A DNA stretch of 64,000 bases, from assembly GCF_020523985.1 (NCBI RefSeq), contig NZ_JAIVKM010000001.1, forward strand, positions 868,001 to 932,000, read 5' to 3'. The notes under the pieces were generated by a model. The model had not been told where the DNA came from and searched no databases. It worked only from the letters and a program-made list of their open reading frames with translations. Position 1 is the first letter of the stretch. Each line of letters opens with the position of its first letter. The DNA comes from Mangrovibacter yixingensis (GTDB taxonomy: Bacteria > Pseudomonadota > Gammaproteobacteria > Enterobacterales > Enterobacteriaceae). Shown one piece after another: positions 8,531-16,073 of the stretch. Position numbers and translations under genes: made by a program.

Positions 8531-9751
8531 ATGTCGCAACAAACAACACTCAACCAGGATAAACGCTTACCGGTAACGGTACTGTCGGGTTTCCTGGGGG
8601 CAGGTAAAACAACACTGTTGAATTATATCCTGAACAATCGTGAAGGAAGACGTGTTGCTGTTATCGTCAATGATATGTCAGAGGTCAATATCGACGCGGC
8701 CCTGGTTCGAGATGGTGGGGCACAGTTATCCCGCACTGAAGAAAAATTGGTTGAAATGAGCAACGGTTGCATTTGCTGCACGTTGCGCGAAGACCTCCTT
8801 ATCGAAGTCAACAGGTTGGCGAAAGAAGGGCGTTTTGACCACCTGGTCATTGAATCCACGGGAATATCAGAACCGCTTCCGGTAGCTGAAACCTTCACGT
8901 TTGATGACGAAGATGGCAGTAATTTATCGGCGGTTGCAAGGCTCGATACCATGGTCACTGTGGTAGATGCTTACAACTTCCTTAAAGATTACCAGTCTGA
9001 TGACAGCATCCAGTCCCGCGGCGAATCTCTGGGAGAAGAAGATGAACGCAGTGTGGTTGACTTACTGGTCGACCAGATAGAGTTTTGTGACGTACTGGTC
9101 TTGAATAAAGCAGACCTCATCACCGCTGCGCAAAAAGATCAATTGATGGCTATTTTACGCTCACTCAACTCACGTGCTGAAATTGTGGTGGCGGAACATG
9201 GCAAAGTTGCCCTGGATAAAGTGTTAAATACCGGCTTATTTGATTTTGAAAATGCGGCGCAATCGCCTGGCTGGTTGAAAGAATTGCGGGGTGAGCACAC
9301 GCCAGAAACAGAAGAGTACGGCATTACCAGTTTTGTTTTCCGTGCCCGGCGTCCTTTTCACCCAGAGCGATTTGCACAGGTTATTGATAAATCACTGACC
9401 GGGGTTGTGCGCTCGAAAGGTTTCTTCTGGCTTGCATCGCGCCCGGAATATGCAGGTTCCTGGTCGCAGGCCGGTGGTGTGGCCCGTCAGGGGTTAGCGG
9501 GCATGTGGTGGGCAAGCGTACCTCGTGAACGCTGGCCTCAGGATGAAGACTCCCTGAATTTCATTTTGTCTAACTGGGTGGATGGCATAGGTGATGCCCG
9601 GCAGGAAATAGTGTTTATTGGGATGAACATGAATGCAGCCGCCATTACTGAACAGTTGAATAATGCACTGTTAACCGACCAGGAAATGCAACAAGGGCCA
9701 GAACAATGGCGTAACTATGTTGACTCACTCGAACCCTGGTTTGTCCATTAA
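8531..9751 (+). CDS. COG0523 (CobW/ZigA-type) GTP-dependent metallochaperone with CxCC motif
   Basis: A 406-residue G3E-family GTPase. Walker A GFLGAGKT is at 20-27, the metal-binding CICC at 80-83 inside [12 protein letters not shown], Walker B region ESTG near 107, base-recognition NKAD near 192, and the CobW_C domain (RPFHPERF...GFFWLASRP) after ~residue 265. Relatives under Zur control (ZigA, ZagA, YjiA/YeiR-like) are thought to deliver zinc to target enzymes at low zinc. It starts 30 bases after hisI2 with GAGGAGCTG before the ATG, so it is in the same operon. The neighbouring hisI2, dksA2 and folE2 support a zinc rather than cobalt or nitrile-hydratase role. Confidence 0.92.
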   Translation: MSQQTTLNQDKRLPVTVLSGFLGAGKTTLLNYILNNREGRRVAVIVNDMSEVNIDAALVRDGGAQLSRTEEKLVEMSNGCICCTLREDLLIEVNRLAKEGRFDHLVIESTGISEPLPVAETFTFDDEDGSNLSAVARLDTMVTVVDAYNFLKDYQSDDSIQSRGESLGEEDERSVVDLLVDQIEFCDVLVLNKADLITAAQKDQLMAILRSLNSRAEIVVAEHGKVALDKVLNTGLFDFENAAQSPGWLKELRGEHTPETEEYGITSFVFRARRPFHPERFAQVIDKSLTGVVRSKGFFWLASRPEYAGSWSQAGGVARQGLAGMWWASVPRERWPQDEDSLNFILSNWVDGIGDARQEIVFIGMNMNAAAITEQLNNALLTDQEMQQGPEQWRNYVDSLEPWFVH

Positions 9752-9830
9752 ATATGCACGAAGTAATTCTCCTGTGAAACGACTTAGTTATGCATCATGG
9801 AGCCCGGCATTTGGGCATAAGGCTTAGTGT

Positions 9831-11027
9831 ATGCGCAAAATACCGCTAACAATTTTGAACGGTTTTCTCGGTGCCGGAAAAACCACGTTGCTCAAAAGTT
9901 TGTTGGTACAGGCAAGTAAACAGCGACTGCCGGTGTGCGTTATTGTCAATGATATGAGTGAGCTGGATGTAGATGGTGTATTGATTTCTAATACAGAAGT
10001 TGTTAGCGCCAGCCAGCATAATTTCGCCAGCATTTCTGCTGACAGTATCAGTAGCCCTGATGGAATCAAAAAACTGGATAGTGCGTTACAAGCTATGCTG
10101 GCAGTAGCCCGGCCAGCCCTGTTCTTACTCGAGACATCCGGCAGTAGCCATCCATTACCATTAATTCGCTATTTTCGTGACCACCCTGACATCCAACTCA
10201 CGGGCGTATTGGCGCTGGTCGATGCTGTGATGCTCAACAATGATTTTCACGCAGGGGAAACACTGATTCCACGCCTGGAAAACAACTTGCGGCAAGGTAA
10301 ACGGAATATCGAAAACTTGCTGGCTGAGCAAATCATGTTTTGCAGCCAGTTACTACTGACTAAGCATGACAGGCTGGATAGCGCTACGGTAACGAGAGTC
10401 GCACAGGCCATTCACCCACTTAACCCTTATGTTCCTGTTAGTGCGGTTCCTTGGGGAAGTATGGATCTGGGCACAATTCTCAATCTGCCTGAGTATGATT
10501 TCCACCGTGTTGCGCTATTGATTAACGAACTGGCGCCAATAGTGGATGTGCCTGCCAGAGAACAGCAAAACGCCTGGTCTATGAATGCGTTGGTTATCAA
10601 CGATAACAGGCCATTCCATCCACAACGGTTGTGGGATACCTGCCACCGCTTCATGGGAATGAGTATTTACCGTAGTAAGGGTTTTTTTTGGTTGCCAGGC
10701 CGGGCTGATCTTGCGCTGCTATGGAACCAGGCGGCAGGCAGTATCAGCCTTGAAGTGGTTAGCTACTGGAAGGCCGGTGTGTTGGAGAGTGCCGATAACG
10801 GACTGACTGCAGAGGAAATTGCTACCTTGCGACACCAGGTCGAGCAGTCACCAGGCCGATTTGGCGATCGTCATTGCCGTTTGACAATTATTGGTGAGAA
10901 ACGGGAAGCCGAAGCCTTCACGGCCGAATTACAGGCCTGTTTTTTGACTGAAGCCGAAATTGCCTGGTGGCAAGCGGGTGGCGTATTTGAAGACCCCTGG
11001 CCACAGCGTATGGCCCGGTTGGTGTAG
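9831..11027 (+). CDS. Second COG0523-family protein lacking the CxCC metal motif
   Basis: A 398-residue G3E-family protein, related along its length to the gene before it. Walker A GFLGAGKT (11-18), [12 protein letters not shown], and the C-terminal CobW_C block RPFHPQRLW...GFFWLPGRAD are intact. The segment where the CxCC lies in the family (about residues 60-75 here) reads SASQHNFASISADSIS and has no Cys. The base-recognition motif is TKHD instead of NKxD. It may bind nucleotide but cannot use the canonical metal site; roles as partner or regulator of the first COG0523 protein are guesses. The gap from that gene is 79 bases with no terminator, so cotranscription is likely. It is convergent with the next gene, with stops adjacent. 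Confidence 0.88.
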   Translation: MRKIPLTILNGFLGAGKTTLLKSLLVQASKQRLPVCVIVNDMSELDVDGVLISNTEVVSASQHNFASISADSISSPDGIKKLDSALQAMLAVARPALFLLETSGSSHPLPLIRYFRDHPDIQLTGVLALVDAVMLNNDFHAGETLIPRLENNLRQGKRNIENLLAEQIMFCSQLLLTKHDRLDSATVTRVAQAIHPLNPYVPVSAVPWGSMDLGTILNLPEYDFHRVALLINELAPIVDVPAREQQNAWSMNALVINDNRPFHPQRLWDTCHRFMGMSIYRSKGFFWLPGRADLALLWNQAAGSISLEVVSYWKAGVLESADNGLTAEEIATLRHQVEQSPGRFGDRHCRLTIIGEKREAEAFTAELQACFLTEAEIAWWQAGGVFEDPWPQRMARLV

Positions 11028-11264
11028 TTAGCCTGATATGGCGCGCATTTGGCTGCAAAAAGCACACTGGCAGCCGGCGACAGGAATGGCAGACCAGGTA
11101 TGAGGAACCAATACCAAAGAAGACAACTTCAGCGGTGGTGTGTTGGTTGCATATTGGCTGGTCTGTGGCTTTATGATTAACGGTGAGTGTTCGATTTTTA
11201 CCTGGAAGGCAACCGCTTTTGCTGATGCAAACGTGATGAGTAGCAGAGGTAAAGTCGTTTTCAT
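11028..11264 (-). CDS. Small exported Cys-containing protein, candidate zinc-regulon member
   Basis: I do not recognise this 78-residue protein. From the ATG at 11264 (AGGAAT upstream) it has a classical signal peptide: MKTT, a hydrophobic stretch LPLLLITFASA, and a likely cleavage near AKAVA (about residue 19). The mature part is ~59 residues, with His26, His55 and a C-terminal cluster GCQCAFCSQM (Cys65, Cys67, Cys70). The end is weakly reminiscent of small DUF2946-type proteins, but I cannot confirm this. It is divergent from dksA2, and a Zur-box-like site lies 33 bases upstream of its start. A periplasmic zinc-binding role is inferred only from Cys/His content and context. Longer in-frame starts up to 11354 would remove the signal peptide. 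Confidence 0.65.
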   Translation of the reverse strand: MKTTLPLLLITFASAKAVAFQVKIEHSPLIIKPQTSQYATNTPPLKLSSLVLVPHTWSAIPVAGCQCAFCSQMRAISG

Positions 11265-11297
11265 GGCGATATTCCTGAATATCCGTGATTCATAAAT

Positions 11298-11315
11298 GTA
11301 ATGATATAACATAAT
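11298..11315. promoter_or_regulatory. Zur-box-like operator between the small exported gene and dksA2
   Basis: GTAATGATATAACATAAT matches 13 of 18 positions of the Zur consensus as recalled, including the core TATAACAT. It lies 22 bases before dksA2 and 33 before the divergent small gene, so one site could control both directions. Confidence 0.65.
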
Positions 11316-11337
11316 TTTTAGGGTTGAGGAGTCAATT

Positions 11338-11757
11338 ATGACGAAACCTTCCAATGCTGAGTTCCAGTCGTTGCTGGCTATGCCTCCCGAGGATTATATG
11401 AATTCGTGGCAAACCCAGTTTTTCCAGCGTTTGCTGCAGCATGAACGGCAGGCGCTTATCGAAAGCATTGCTGAGCTGAAATCACAGCTTCAGCACAGTG
11501 AACAACAAGGTGATGAAGCCGATAAAGCGATTCGTGAAGAGGAACTGAGGCTGCTTTTTCGCCAAATAGACAGAGAAAGCCGGTTACTGCCTAAATTTGA
11601 TGCTGCATTAAAGCGGCTGGCACAGGGGGAATATGGCTACTGTTTGCAAACCGGGGAGCCCATTGGCCTCCCGCGCTTGCTACTGCGCCCAACAGCAGAA
11701 CTGTCCATTGATGCCAAAATGAAGCAGGAGAAAGTTGAAGCACAGTATCGCAAATAA
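11338..11757 (+). CDS. DksA2-type zinc-independent DksA paralogue
   Basis: A 139-residue DksA/TraR-family protein. The coiled-coil part ends in a tip DEADKA (residues 59-64) that preserves the DxxDxA motif needed to act through the RNA polymerase secondary channel. The zinc finger is dismantled: the four Cys positions are Cys102, Thr105, Ser123 and Ala126 (YGYCLQTGEPIGLPRL...AELSIDAK). Pseudomonas aeruginosa DksA2 shows comparable loss and replaces DksA when zinc is limiting. GAGGAG precedes the ATG, 22 bases after the Zur-like box. It leads a probable operon with folE2. Function with ppGpp in stringent control is inferred from the family. Confidence 0.9.
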   Translation: MTKPSNAEFQSLLAMPPEDYMNSWQTQFFQRLLQHERQALIESIAELKSQLQHSEQQGDEADKAIREEELRLLFRQIDRESRLLPKFDAALKRLAQGEYGYCLQTGEPIGLPRLLLRPTAELSIDAKMKQEKVEAQYRK

Positions 11758-11829
11758 CTGCATCCCAAAAAATTAATCTGCACTGCACATGAAATAAGAG
11801 ACATTAAAAATAGAGTAAGGAAATTAGCT

Positions 11830-12759
11830 ATGCCTGAGCCATCATCGCTCCGCTTGCCTGTCCTGGCTGATATTCAGTCTGCACAGAGTGAGTATCAACA
11901 TATTGCACTTAACTGGGTTGGTATGGAGCAAATCGACTTGCCGCTTGAGTTTGAAGGGCGTCCTGTTATGGCTAAAGTGAATGCCGGTATCAACTTATTA
12001 AACAACCAACATGCCGCTAAAGGCATTCATATGTCACGGCTTTATATGCAACTGGATGACCTTACTCAGGGCGAGGTTACTCCTGGTGCAGTACAGGGGG
12101 TACTAAAAGCATTTCTTCGTTCGCATGAAGGCCAGAGCAGCGAAGCCAGCCTGAGTATTAAAGGGGAGTTGTTGCTGTCCAGAAAATCACTTATCTCAAA
12201 CTATTATGGCTGGAAAGCATACCCCATTGAACTGACTGCAACATTGAATGAAGCCTGCGTATTTCACATCAAAGTGGGTATTCCATATGCGTCGACCTGC
12301 CCTAATTCAGCCGCACTAAGCCGCCAGTCGGCACAAGTTGCTTTTCAACGCGATTTTGAAGGCCAGGAAGATAACCTGACAATGGAAGCGGTCAATGAGT
12401 GGTTGGGAACGAAAGGTATGCCTGCGACACCACACAGCCAGCGTAGTTGGGCCTGGCTCGAGGCTGAATTAAACATGCAGGCAACACAATTCCCGTTTCG
12501 TCAGTTGATTGATGCAGGCGAAAACGCCTTAGGCACAGCGGTGCAAACAGTGGTTAAGCGTGGGGATGAACAGGCTTTTGCACAAGCCTGCGGAAGTCAT
12601 CTTATGTTCTGTGAGGATGCCGCTCGCCGTCTTCACCAGAGGTTACTGAAAGAAAGCGGTTTCGCTGGGTTCTCAATTCGTGTTGAACACCAGGAAAGCT
12701 TGCATGCCCACAATGCAGTGGCTCGGGTTCGTTTTCAGAGAGTAGGCCATGTTGCGTAA
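11830..12759 (+). CDS. folE2: GTP cyclohydrolase IB (FolE2)
   Basis: A 309-residue GCYH-IB protein, the alternative first enzyme of folate synthesis that turns GTP into 7,8-dihydroneopterin triphosphate. It can use metals other than zinc, in contrast to zinc-dependent FolE. GINLLNNQHAAKGIHMSRLY near residues 53-72, the active-site block YASTCPNSAALSRQ near 155 with the conserved Cys, and the C-terminal HNAVARVRF with preceding VEHQESLHAHN are seen. In many relatives the Cys block reads CPCS; here the second Cys is Asn. It lies 72 bases behind dksA2 with TAAGGA upstream. Zur-controlled folE2 is a standard zinc-sparing gene. Its 3' end overlaps the next gene by 11 bases. Confidence 0.92.
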   Translation: MPEPSSLRLPVLADIQSAQSEYQHIALNWVGMEQIDLPLEFEGRPVMAKVNAGINLLNNQHAAKGIHMSRLYMQLDDLTQGEVTPGAVQGVLKAFLRSHEGQSSEASLSIKGELLLSRKSLISNYYGWKAYPIELTATLNEACVFHIKVGIPYASTCPNSAALSRQSAQVAFQRDFEGQEDNLTMEAVNEWLGTKGMPATPHSQRSWAWLEAELNMQATQFPFRQLIDAGENALGTAVQTVVKRGDEQAFAQACGSHLMFCEDAARRLHQRLLKESGFAGFSIRVEHQESLHAHNAVARVRFQRVGHVA

Positions 12760-13184
12760 AAAACCTTCCGGCCATTCACCACAGGTTTCAGTGAAAGCCT
12801 TTATTGACCCTACAGCGGTGATATGTGGGCATGTCATCATTCATGATTATGTCTATGTTGGCCCTTATGCTGTTATTCGGGCCGATGAACTGAATGAGCA
12901 CGGAGATATGGAGCCTGTCACTATCCATTCTCATTCTAATATTCAGGATGGGGTGGTGATTCACTCTAAAGGTGGTGCGGCCGTCACTATAGGAAGCCAT
13001 ACATCTATTGCGCACCGGACTGGTCTTTGTGTCAGCACACTGCGTTGTTGCCGCACTGTGCTTCCTGTTTGTTATGGGGCCAATTGTACGTGTTGGTGAA
13101 AATGAACCGGCAGCAGATACAGATAAACAAATTTCACGGCCGCAATTACCCAACCGCAGTCACATCTGTAGTGTCATTGCGTAG
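12749..13184 (+). pseudogene. Gamma-class carbonic anhydrase-like gene, probably broken
   Basis: The open frame 12749-13099 gives 116 residues. The first ~92 match gamma-carbonic-anhydrase-like hexapeptide proteins (AFIDPTAVICGHVIIHDYVYVGPYAVIRADE, SNIQDGVVIHSKGGAAVTIGSHTSIAHR). Relatives usually run to 170-220 residues and continue after SIAHR with a VHGPC-type metal segment; here a Cys-rich unrelated tail follows and stops at 13099. In the +1 frame, FVMGPIVRVGENEPAAD up to a stop at 13182-13184 resembles the expected later part of such a protein. I infer an internal deletion plus frameshift. Expression as a short protein is possible. It overlaps folE2 by 11 bases and was probably the last gene of the zinc-responsive operon. 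Confidence 0.6.
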
Positions 13185-13207
13185 TGAAACGGTGTAATGC
13201 TGCTGGC

Positions 13208-13245
13208 AGTATCCCCGGGCGTATTAATGCCCGGGTACAGATACT
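13208..13245. terminator. Long imperfect hairpin after the zinc island
   Basis: CCCGGGC (13214-13220) pairs with GCCCGGG (13229-13235), and flanking CAGTATC/GATACTG extends the stem. There is no T-run, so termination is uncertain. It marks the end of the dksA2-folE2 transcription unit before the convergent regulator gene. The rest of 13185-13360 shows nothing else. Confidence 0.4.
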
Positions 13246-13360
13246 GGTGGAGTGGCTTATTTTGTCTTTGGTTTCATATTGCTACAAAGAATGAAACTGT
13301 AGCCGATGAAGACTTGATGGCGGGGGGATTGCAGCAGCACCATCCCGTACCTTCGCCTGG

Positions 13361-15100
13361 TTAATCAGGCATAATCCACGCCGAAGTAAAGTCAAACCAC
13401 CCCAGGTTATTCAGGTGCAGCCCCTGTACACCCGCAGGGCCTTTCAGCCGCATCCAGTGGTGAAAAAGCGGTTGTAACCAGCCTGATTCAGTCACTTCCC
13501 CAATTAATTGCCTGGCACTTACCGTCCCAGTTCGCCAGTTTGAGAGCTGGGTATCAACCCTGGCTGTTTCGCCACCGAAAGCACAGCGCCGCAGTAATGG
13601 TGAACCCAGTAACCATGAAGCAACATGCCAGTTTTCTGGAACCGTGAAGTTAACGGTGCCCAGCCAGATATCGGCACGATGCTCCCCCGAGGCCCAGGTT
13701 GAGTAAGGTAGCGCTTCCCCTTGCAACTCGACGCCTTGTTCGGCCAACAACCCAGCCATGATGTTAAACAACATGGCGAATTCAGGGTGTGTCTGTGGGT
13801 ATACCAGGCGCAAAACAGGGCGAGAGCCGCCGCCCGTAAAAGGGGAAACACTCGGTCCATCTTCCAGCGTATGGAACCAGTCTGGCAATACACTGCCGCC
13901 AGGCACCCATAGTGGGCGGATCTCTGCCTGTAACCGGGGCTGTATGTTCCATGGATTAAGAATGCTTCTCAGCCAGCGCCGCTGGCTGTCTGTTTGCCAG
14001 AATGCTGAACGGTTATCACACAGTAAAAAGTAACCGCCACGTTCCAGGAACATCTCCGGGTTTTCATCTGTGGGTTTTCCCGTCAGCTTTCGGGCAAGCC
14101 CGGCAATCCAGGCTTCATCACTCAGGCTGGAACTGAGCCAGGCAGAGGTTTTAATATCCAGCGGGGGGGCACCTGGCTCTGTAGAGGTTAAATCCGGCCA
14201 GGTAAAGACTTCGATTTCATCCAGCAGGCCACGCAGCCCATAGTAGTTATCAAAAGCTTTAAACCGCAGGAGCCAGTCGGTGTTTTTATCTACCTGATAA
14301 GGCCCTGAACCCACCGGTGTTGCCGGAGTCAGTCGGTCTGTACGCACAATCAAGGCATCAACATGTGCCAGTAGCTGTGGCAACTGGTTGTCTGGCTGGG
14401 ATAATTCAATCTCCAGGCTGAGTGGGCCTGTTGCCCTGATTGCCTTCAGGTGGGAAAACAACGGCAGCCCGGCACTGCGTGCCAGTGATTTCACCACATC
14501 GCCGCTTGTTACCTGTTTGCCATCATGCCATTGCACACAAGGGCGCAGGAAAAAACGCCAGTTCATGGGCGTTGTTTGGTGCCAGCGGTGAGCCAGGTCT
14601 GGCTCCACTTCACCTTTTTCCTCATTTATTCTGGTTAACCCACTAAAAACTTGCCTGGCCAGATGTTGCTCTGAGCGGCGCAGGGCTGTGCCCGGTAGTA
14701 AACAAGGCATGGTGCGGTAATAAGGGATACGTAAGCGCTGGTAATCTGCCTGCACACTGTAGCCGAGTTTTGAGCGCAACAGTTGGGTCACCTGCTGTTT
14801 ATCCTGCCCCAGTAACGCAACGGCTTCATCCAGCCGCCCGGCATCCAGCAACTGTTCGGCTTCGGCCTGGCTGAGTTGCGTGGGGGTGCGCAGAAGGTGT
14901 AACTGGGCCCGCATACCGCGACCGGGGCGTGATTGCCAATTAAGCCAGCCATTGCCCTGCATTTGTTGCAGCAATGTGCGCATATGGCGGCGGGTACAAA
15001 ATAGCCGGTCTGCCAGTTCTTGTAGTGTCACACTGGCCGGTGTATTGCCATAAACCGCCAGTAACTTGAGGTATTTCTGTTCAGTGAGCCGGTTAGCCAT
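13361..15100 (-). CDS. SgrR/YbaE-family transcriptional regulator with solute-binding domain
   Basis: About 579 residues from the ATG at 15100 (MANRLTEQKYLKLLAVYG). The N-terminal ~110 residues are an SgrR-type winged helix (LQELADRLFCTRRHMRTLLQQMQGNGWLNW). The remainder is a cytoplasmic SBP_bac_5-like domain (RIPYYRTMPCLLPGT..., VFSGLTRI, GSGPYQV) that should sense a small ligand. SgrR itself controls the sRNA SgrS in glucose-phosphate stress; no sgrS-like RNA is seen beside this gene. It is closer in arrangement to E. coli YbaE, whose function is unknown. It is divergent from the shikimate-dehydrogenase-like gene, which is its most likely target. A TTG at 15133 would add 11 residues; neither start has a strong ribosome-binding site. 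Confidence 0.82.
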   Translation of the reverse strand: MANRLTEQKYLKLLAVYGNTPASVTLQELADRLFCTRRHMRTLLQQMQGNGWLNWQSRPGRGMRAQLHLLRTPTQLSQAEAEQLLDAGRLDEAVALLGQDKQQVTQLLRSKLGYSVQADYQRLRIPYYRTMPCLLPGTALRRSEQHLARQVFSGLTRINEEKGEVEPDLAHRWHQTTPMNWRFFLRPCVQWHDGKQVTSGDVVKSLARSAGLPLFSHLKAIRATGPLSLEIELSQPDNQLPQLLAHVDALIVRTDRLTPATPVGSGPYQVDKNTDWLLRFKAFDNYYGLRGLLDEIEVFTWPDLTSTEPGAPPLDIKTSAWLSSSLSDEAWIAGLARKLTGKPTDENPEMFLERGGYFLLCDNRSAFWQTDSQRRWLRSILNPWNIQPRLQAEIRPLWVPGGSVLPDWFHTLEDGPSVSPFTGGGSRPVLRLVYPQTHPEFAMLFNIMAGLLAEQGVELQGEALPYSTWASGEHRADIWLGTVNFTVPENWHVASWLLGSPLLRRCAFGGETARVDTQLSNWRTGTVSARQLIGEVTESGWLQPLFHHWMRLKGPAGVQGLHLNNLGWFDFTSAWIMPD

Positions 15101-15197
15101 AAAAGAGGAAGTTTTTCTCGCTAAAGTGAACAATTTTTCAGGTCATCTTTTTATTCAATACTCCACAGCAGAGAAAACTGCAACTCAGGAATCCACC

Positions 15198-16013
15198 ATG
15201 ACAAAAAGACTGAACAAAGATACCCAGATATGCATGTCACTGGCGGCTCGCCCCAGTAACTTTGGTACCCGGTTTCATAACTACCTGTACGATGCACTGG
15301 ATTTAGATTATCTGTACAAAGCCTTTACCACCCAAAACCTGGCAGGTGCAATACAGGGGATACGGGCACTGGGTATTCGCGGGTGTGCTATTTCCATGCC
15401 TTTTAAAGAAGCCTGTATCCCGCTGGTGGATGAAATGGATGCCTCGGCACAGGGCATTCAGGCAGTGAATACGATTGTTAACACCAATGGGCATCTCAAG
15501 GCCTACAACACGGATTACATCGCGATTCGTCAATTACTGGCAGAGTACGCACTGGACCCGAACAAAGCCTTTGCTTTGAAAGGCAGCGGTGGGATGGCGA
15601 AAGCGGCAGCCTGCGCACTGAAAGATGCCGGGTTCAGTAAAGGCTATATTGTTGCCCGTAATGCCGAAGCAGGCCAGGCTCTGGCGGCATTATATGGTTA
15701 TCAATGGTGTGCAACAGAAACGCAGTGCGCGGCAGAGATATTAATCAATGCAACACCCCTTGGCATGGATGGCGCACAGGCAAACCAACTTGCATGGGCG
15801 GAAGAGAAAATCCAGGCGGCCAGCACCGTGTTTGACATGGTGGCATTACCTGCCGTCACCCCGTTGATTCACTATGCTCAGGAACTGGGTAAAACAGTAA
15901 TAACCGGTTCTGAAGTCTTTGCTATTCAGGCTGTTGAGCAGTTTGTACTGTATACCGGTATTCGCCCGTCAGCCGAACTTTTCAGCCAGGCTGCAGCCTG
16001 GTCTCGCCAGTAA
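15198..16013 (+). CDS. Shikimate 5-dehydrogenase-like protein (HI_0607/SDHL type)
   Basis: A 271-residue AroE-superfamily protein, the size of Haemophilus HI_0607. Seen are SMPFKE near residue 70 (catalytic Lys), AVNTIVN and YNTDY (substrate Asn and Asp), the nucleotide loop GSGGMAKAAA near 128-137, and INATPLGMDG. SDHL proteins oxidise shikimate only slowly and their true substrate is unknown, so it should not be taken as the housekeeping aroE. The ATG at 15198 has CAGGA upstream; an in-frame ATG at 15066 lies inside the divergent regulator and was rejected. The divergent SgrR-type gene suggests ligand-controlled expression. Confidence 0.85.
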   Translation: MTKRLNKDTQICMSLAARPSNFGTRFHNYLYDALDLDYLYKAFTTQNLAGAIQGIRALGIRGCAISMPFKEACIPLVDEMDASAQGIQAVNTIVNTNGHLKAYNTDYIAIRQLLAEYALDPNKAFALKGSGGMAKAAACALKDAGFSKGYIVARNAEAGQALAALYGYQWCATETQCAAEILINATPLGMDGAQANQLAWAEEKIQAASTVFDMVALPAVTPLIHYAQELGKTVITGSEVFAIQAVEQFVLYTGIRPSAELFSQAAAWSRQ

Positions 16014-16028
16014 AGAGTCCGTCAGTTA

Positions 16029-16050
16029 GCAGCCACGTCCTTGTGGCTGC
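16029..16050. terminator. Hairpin between convergent genes
   Basis: GCAGCCAC (16029-16036) and GTGGCTGC (16043-16050) form a perfect 8-base-pair stem with a 6-base loop, between the aroE-like gene and the transporter operon. No T-run follows on either strand, so terminator function is only likely. Confidence 0.45.
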
Positions 16051-16073
16051 CGGGTATTGCCAGCCAAAAAAGG

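Noticed and set aside
9752-9830. A third Zur box between the two COG0523 genes
   Set aside because: AGTTATGCATCATGG is only a poor half match; the second gene is more simply cotranscribed with the first.
15198-16013. Annotation as housekeeping aroE
   Set aside because: Length and motifs fit the HI_0607-type SDHL group, and the setting beside an SgrR-type regulator is not that of aroE.
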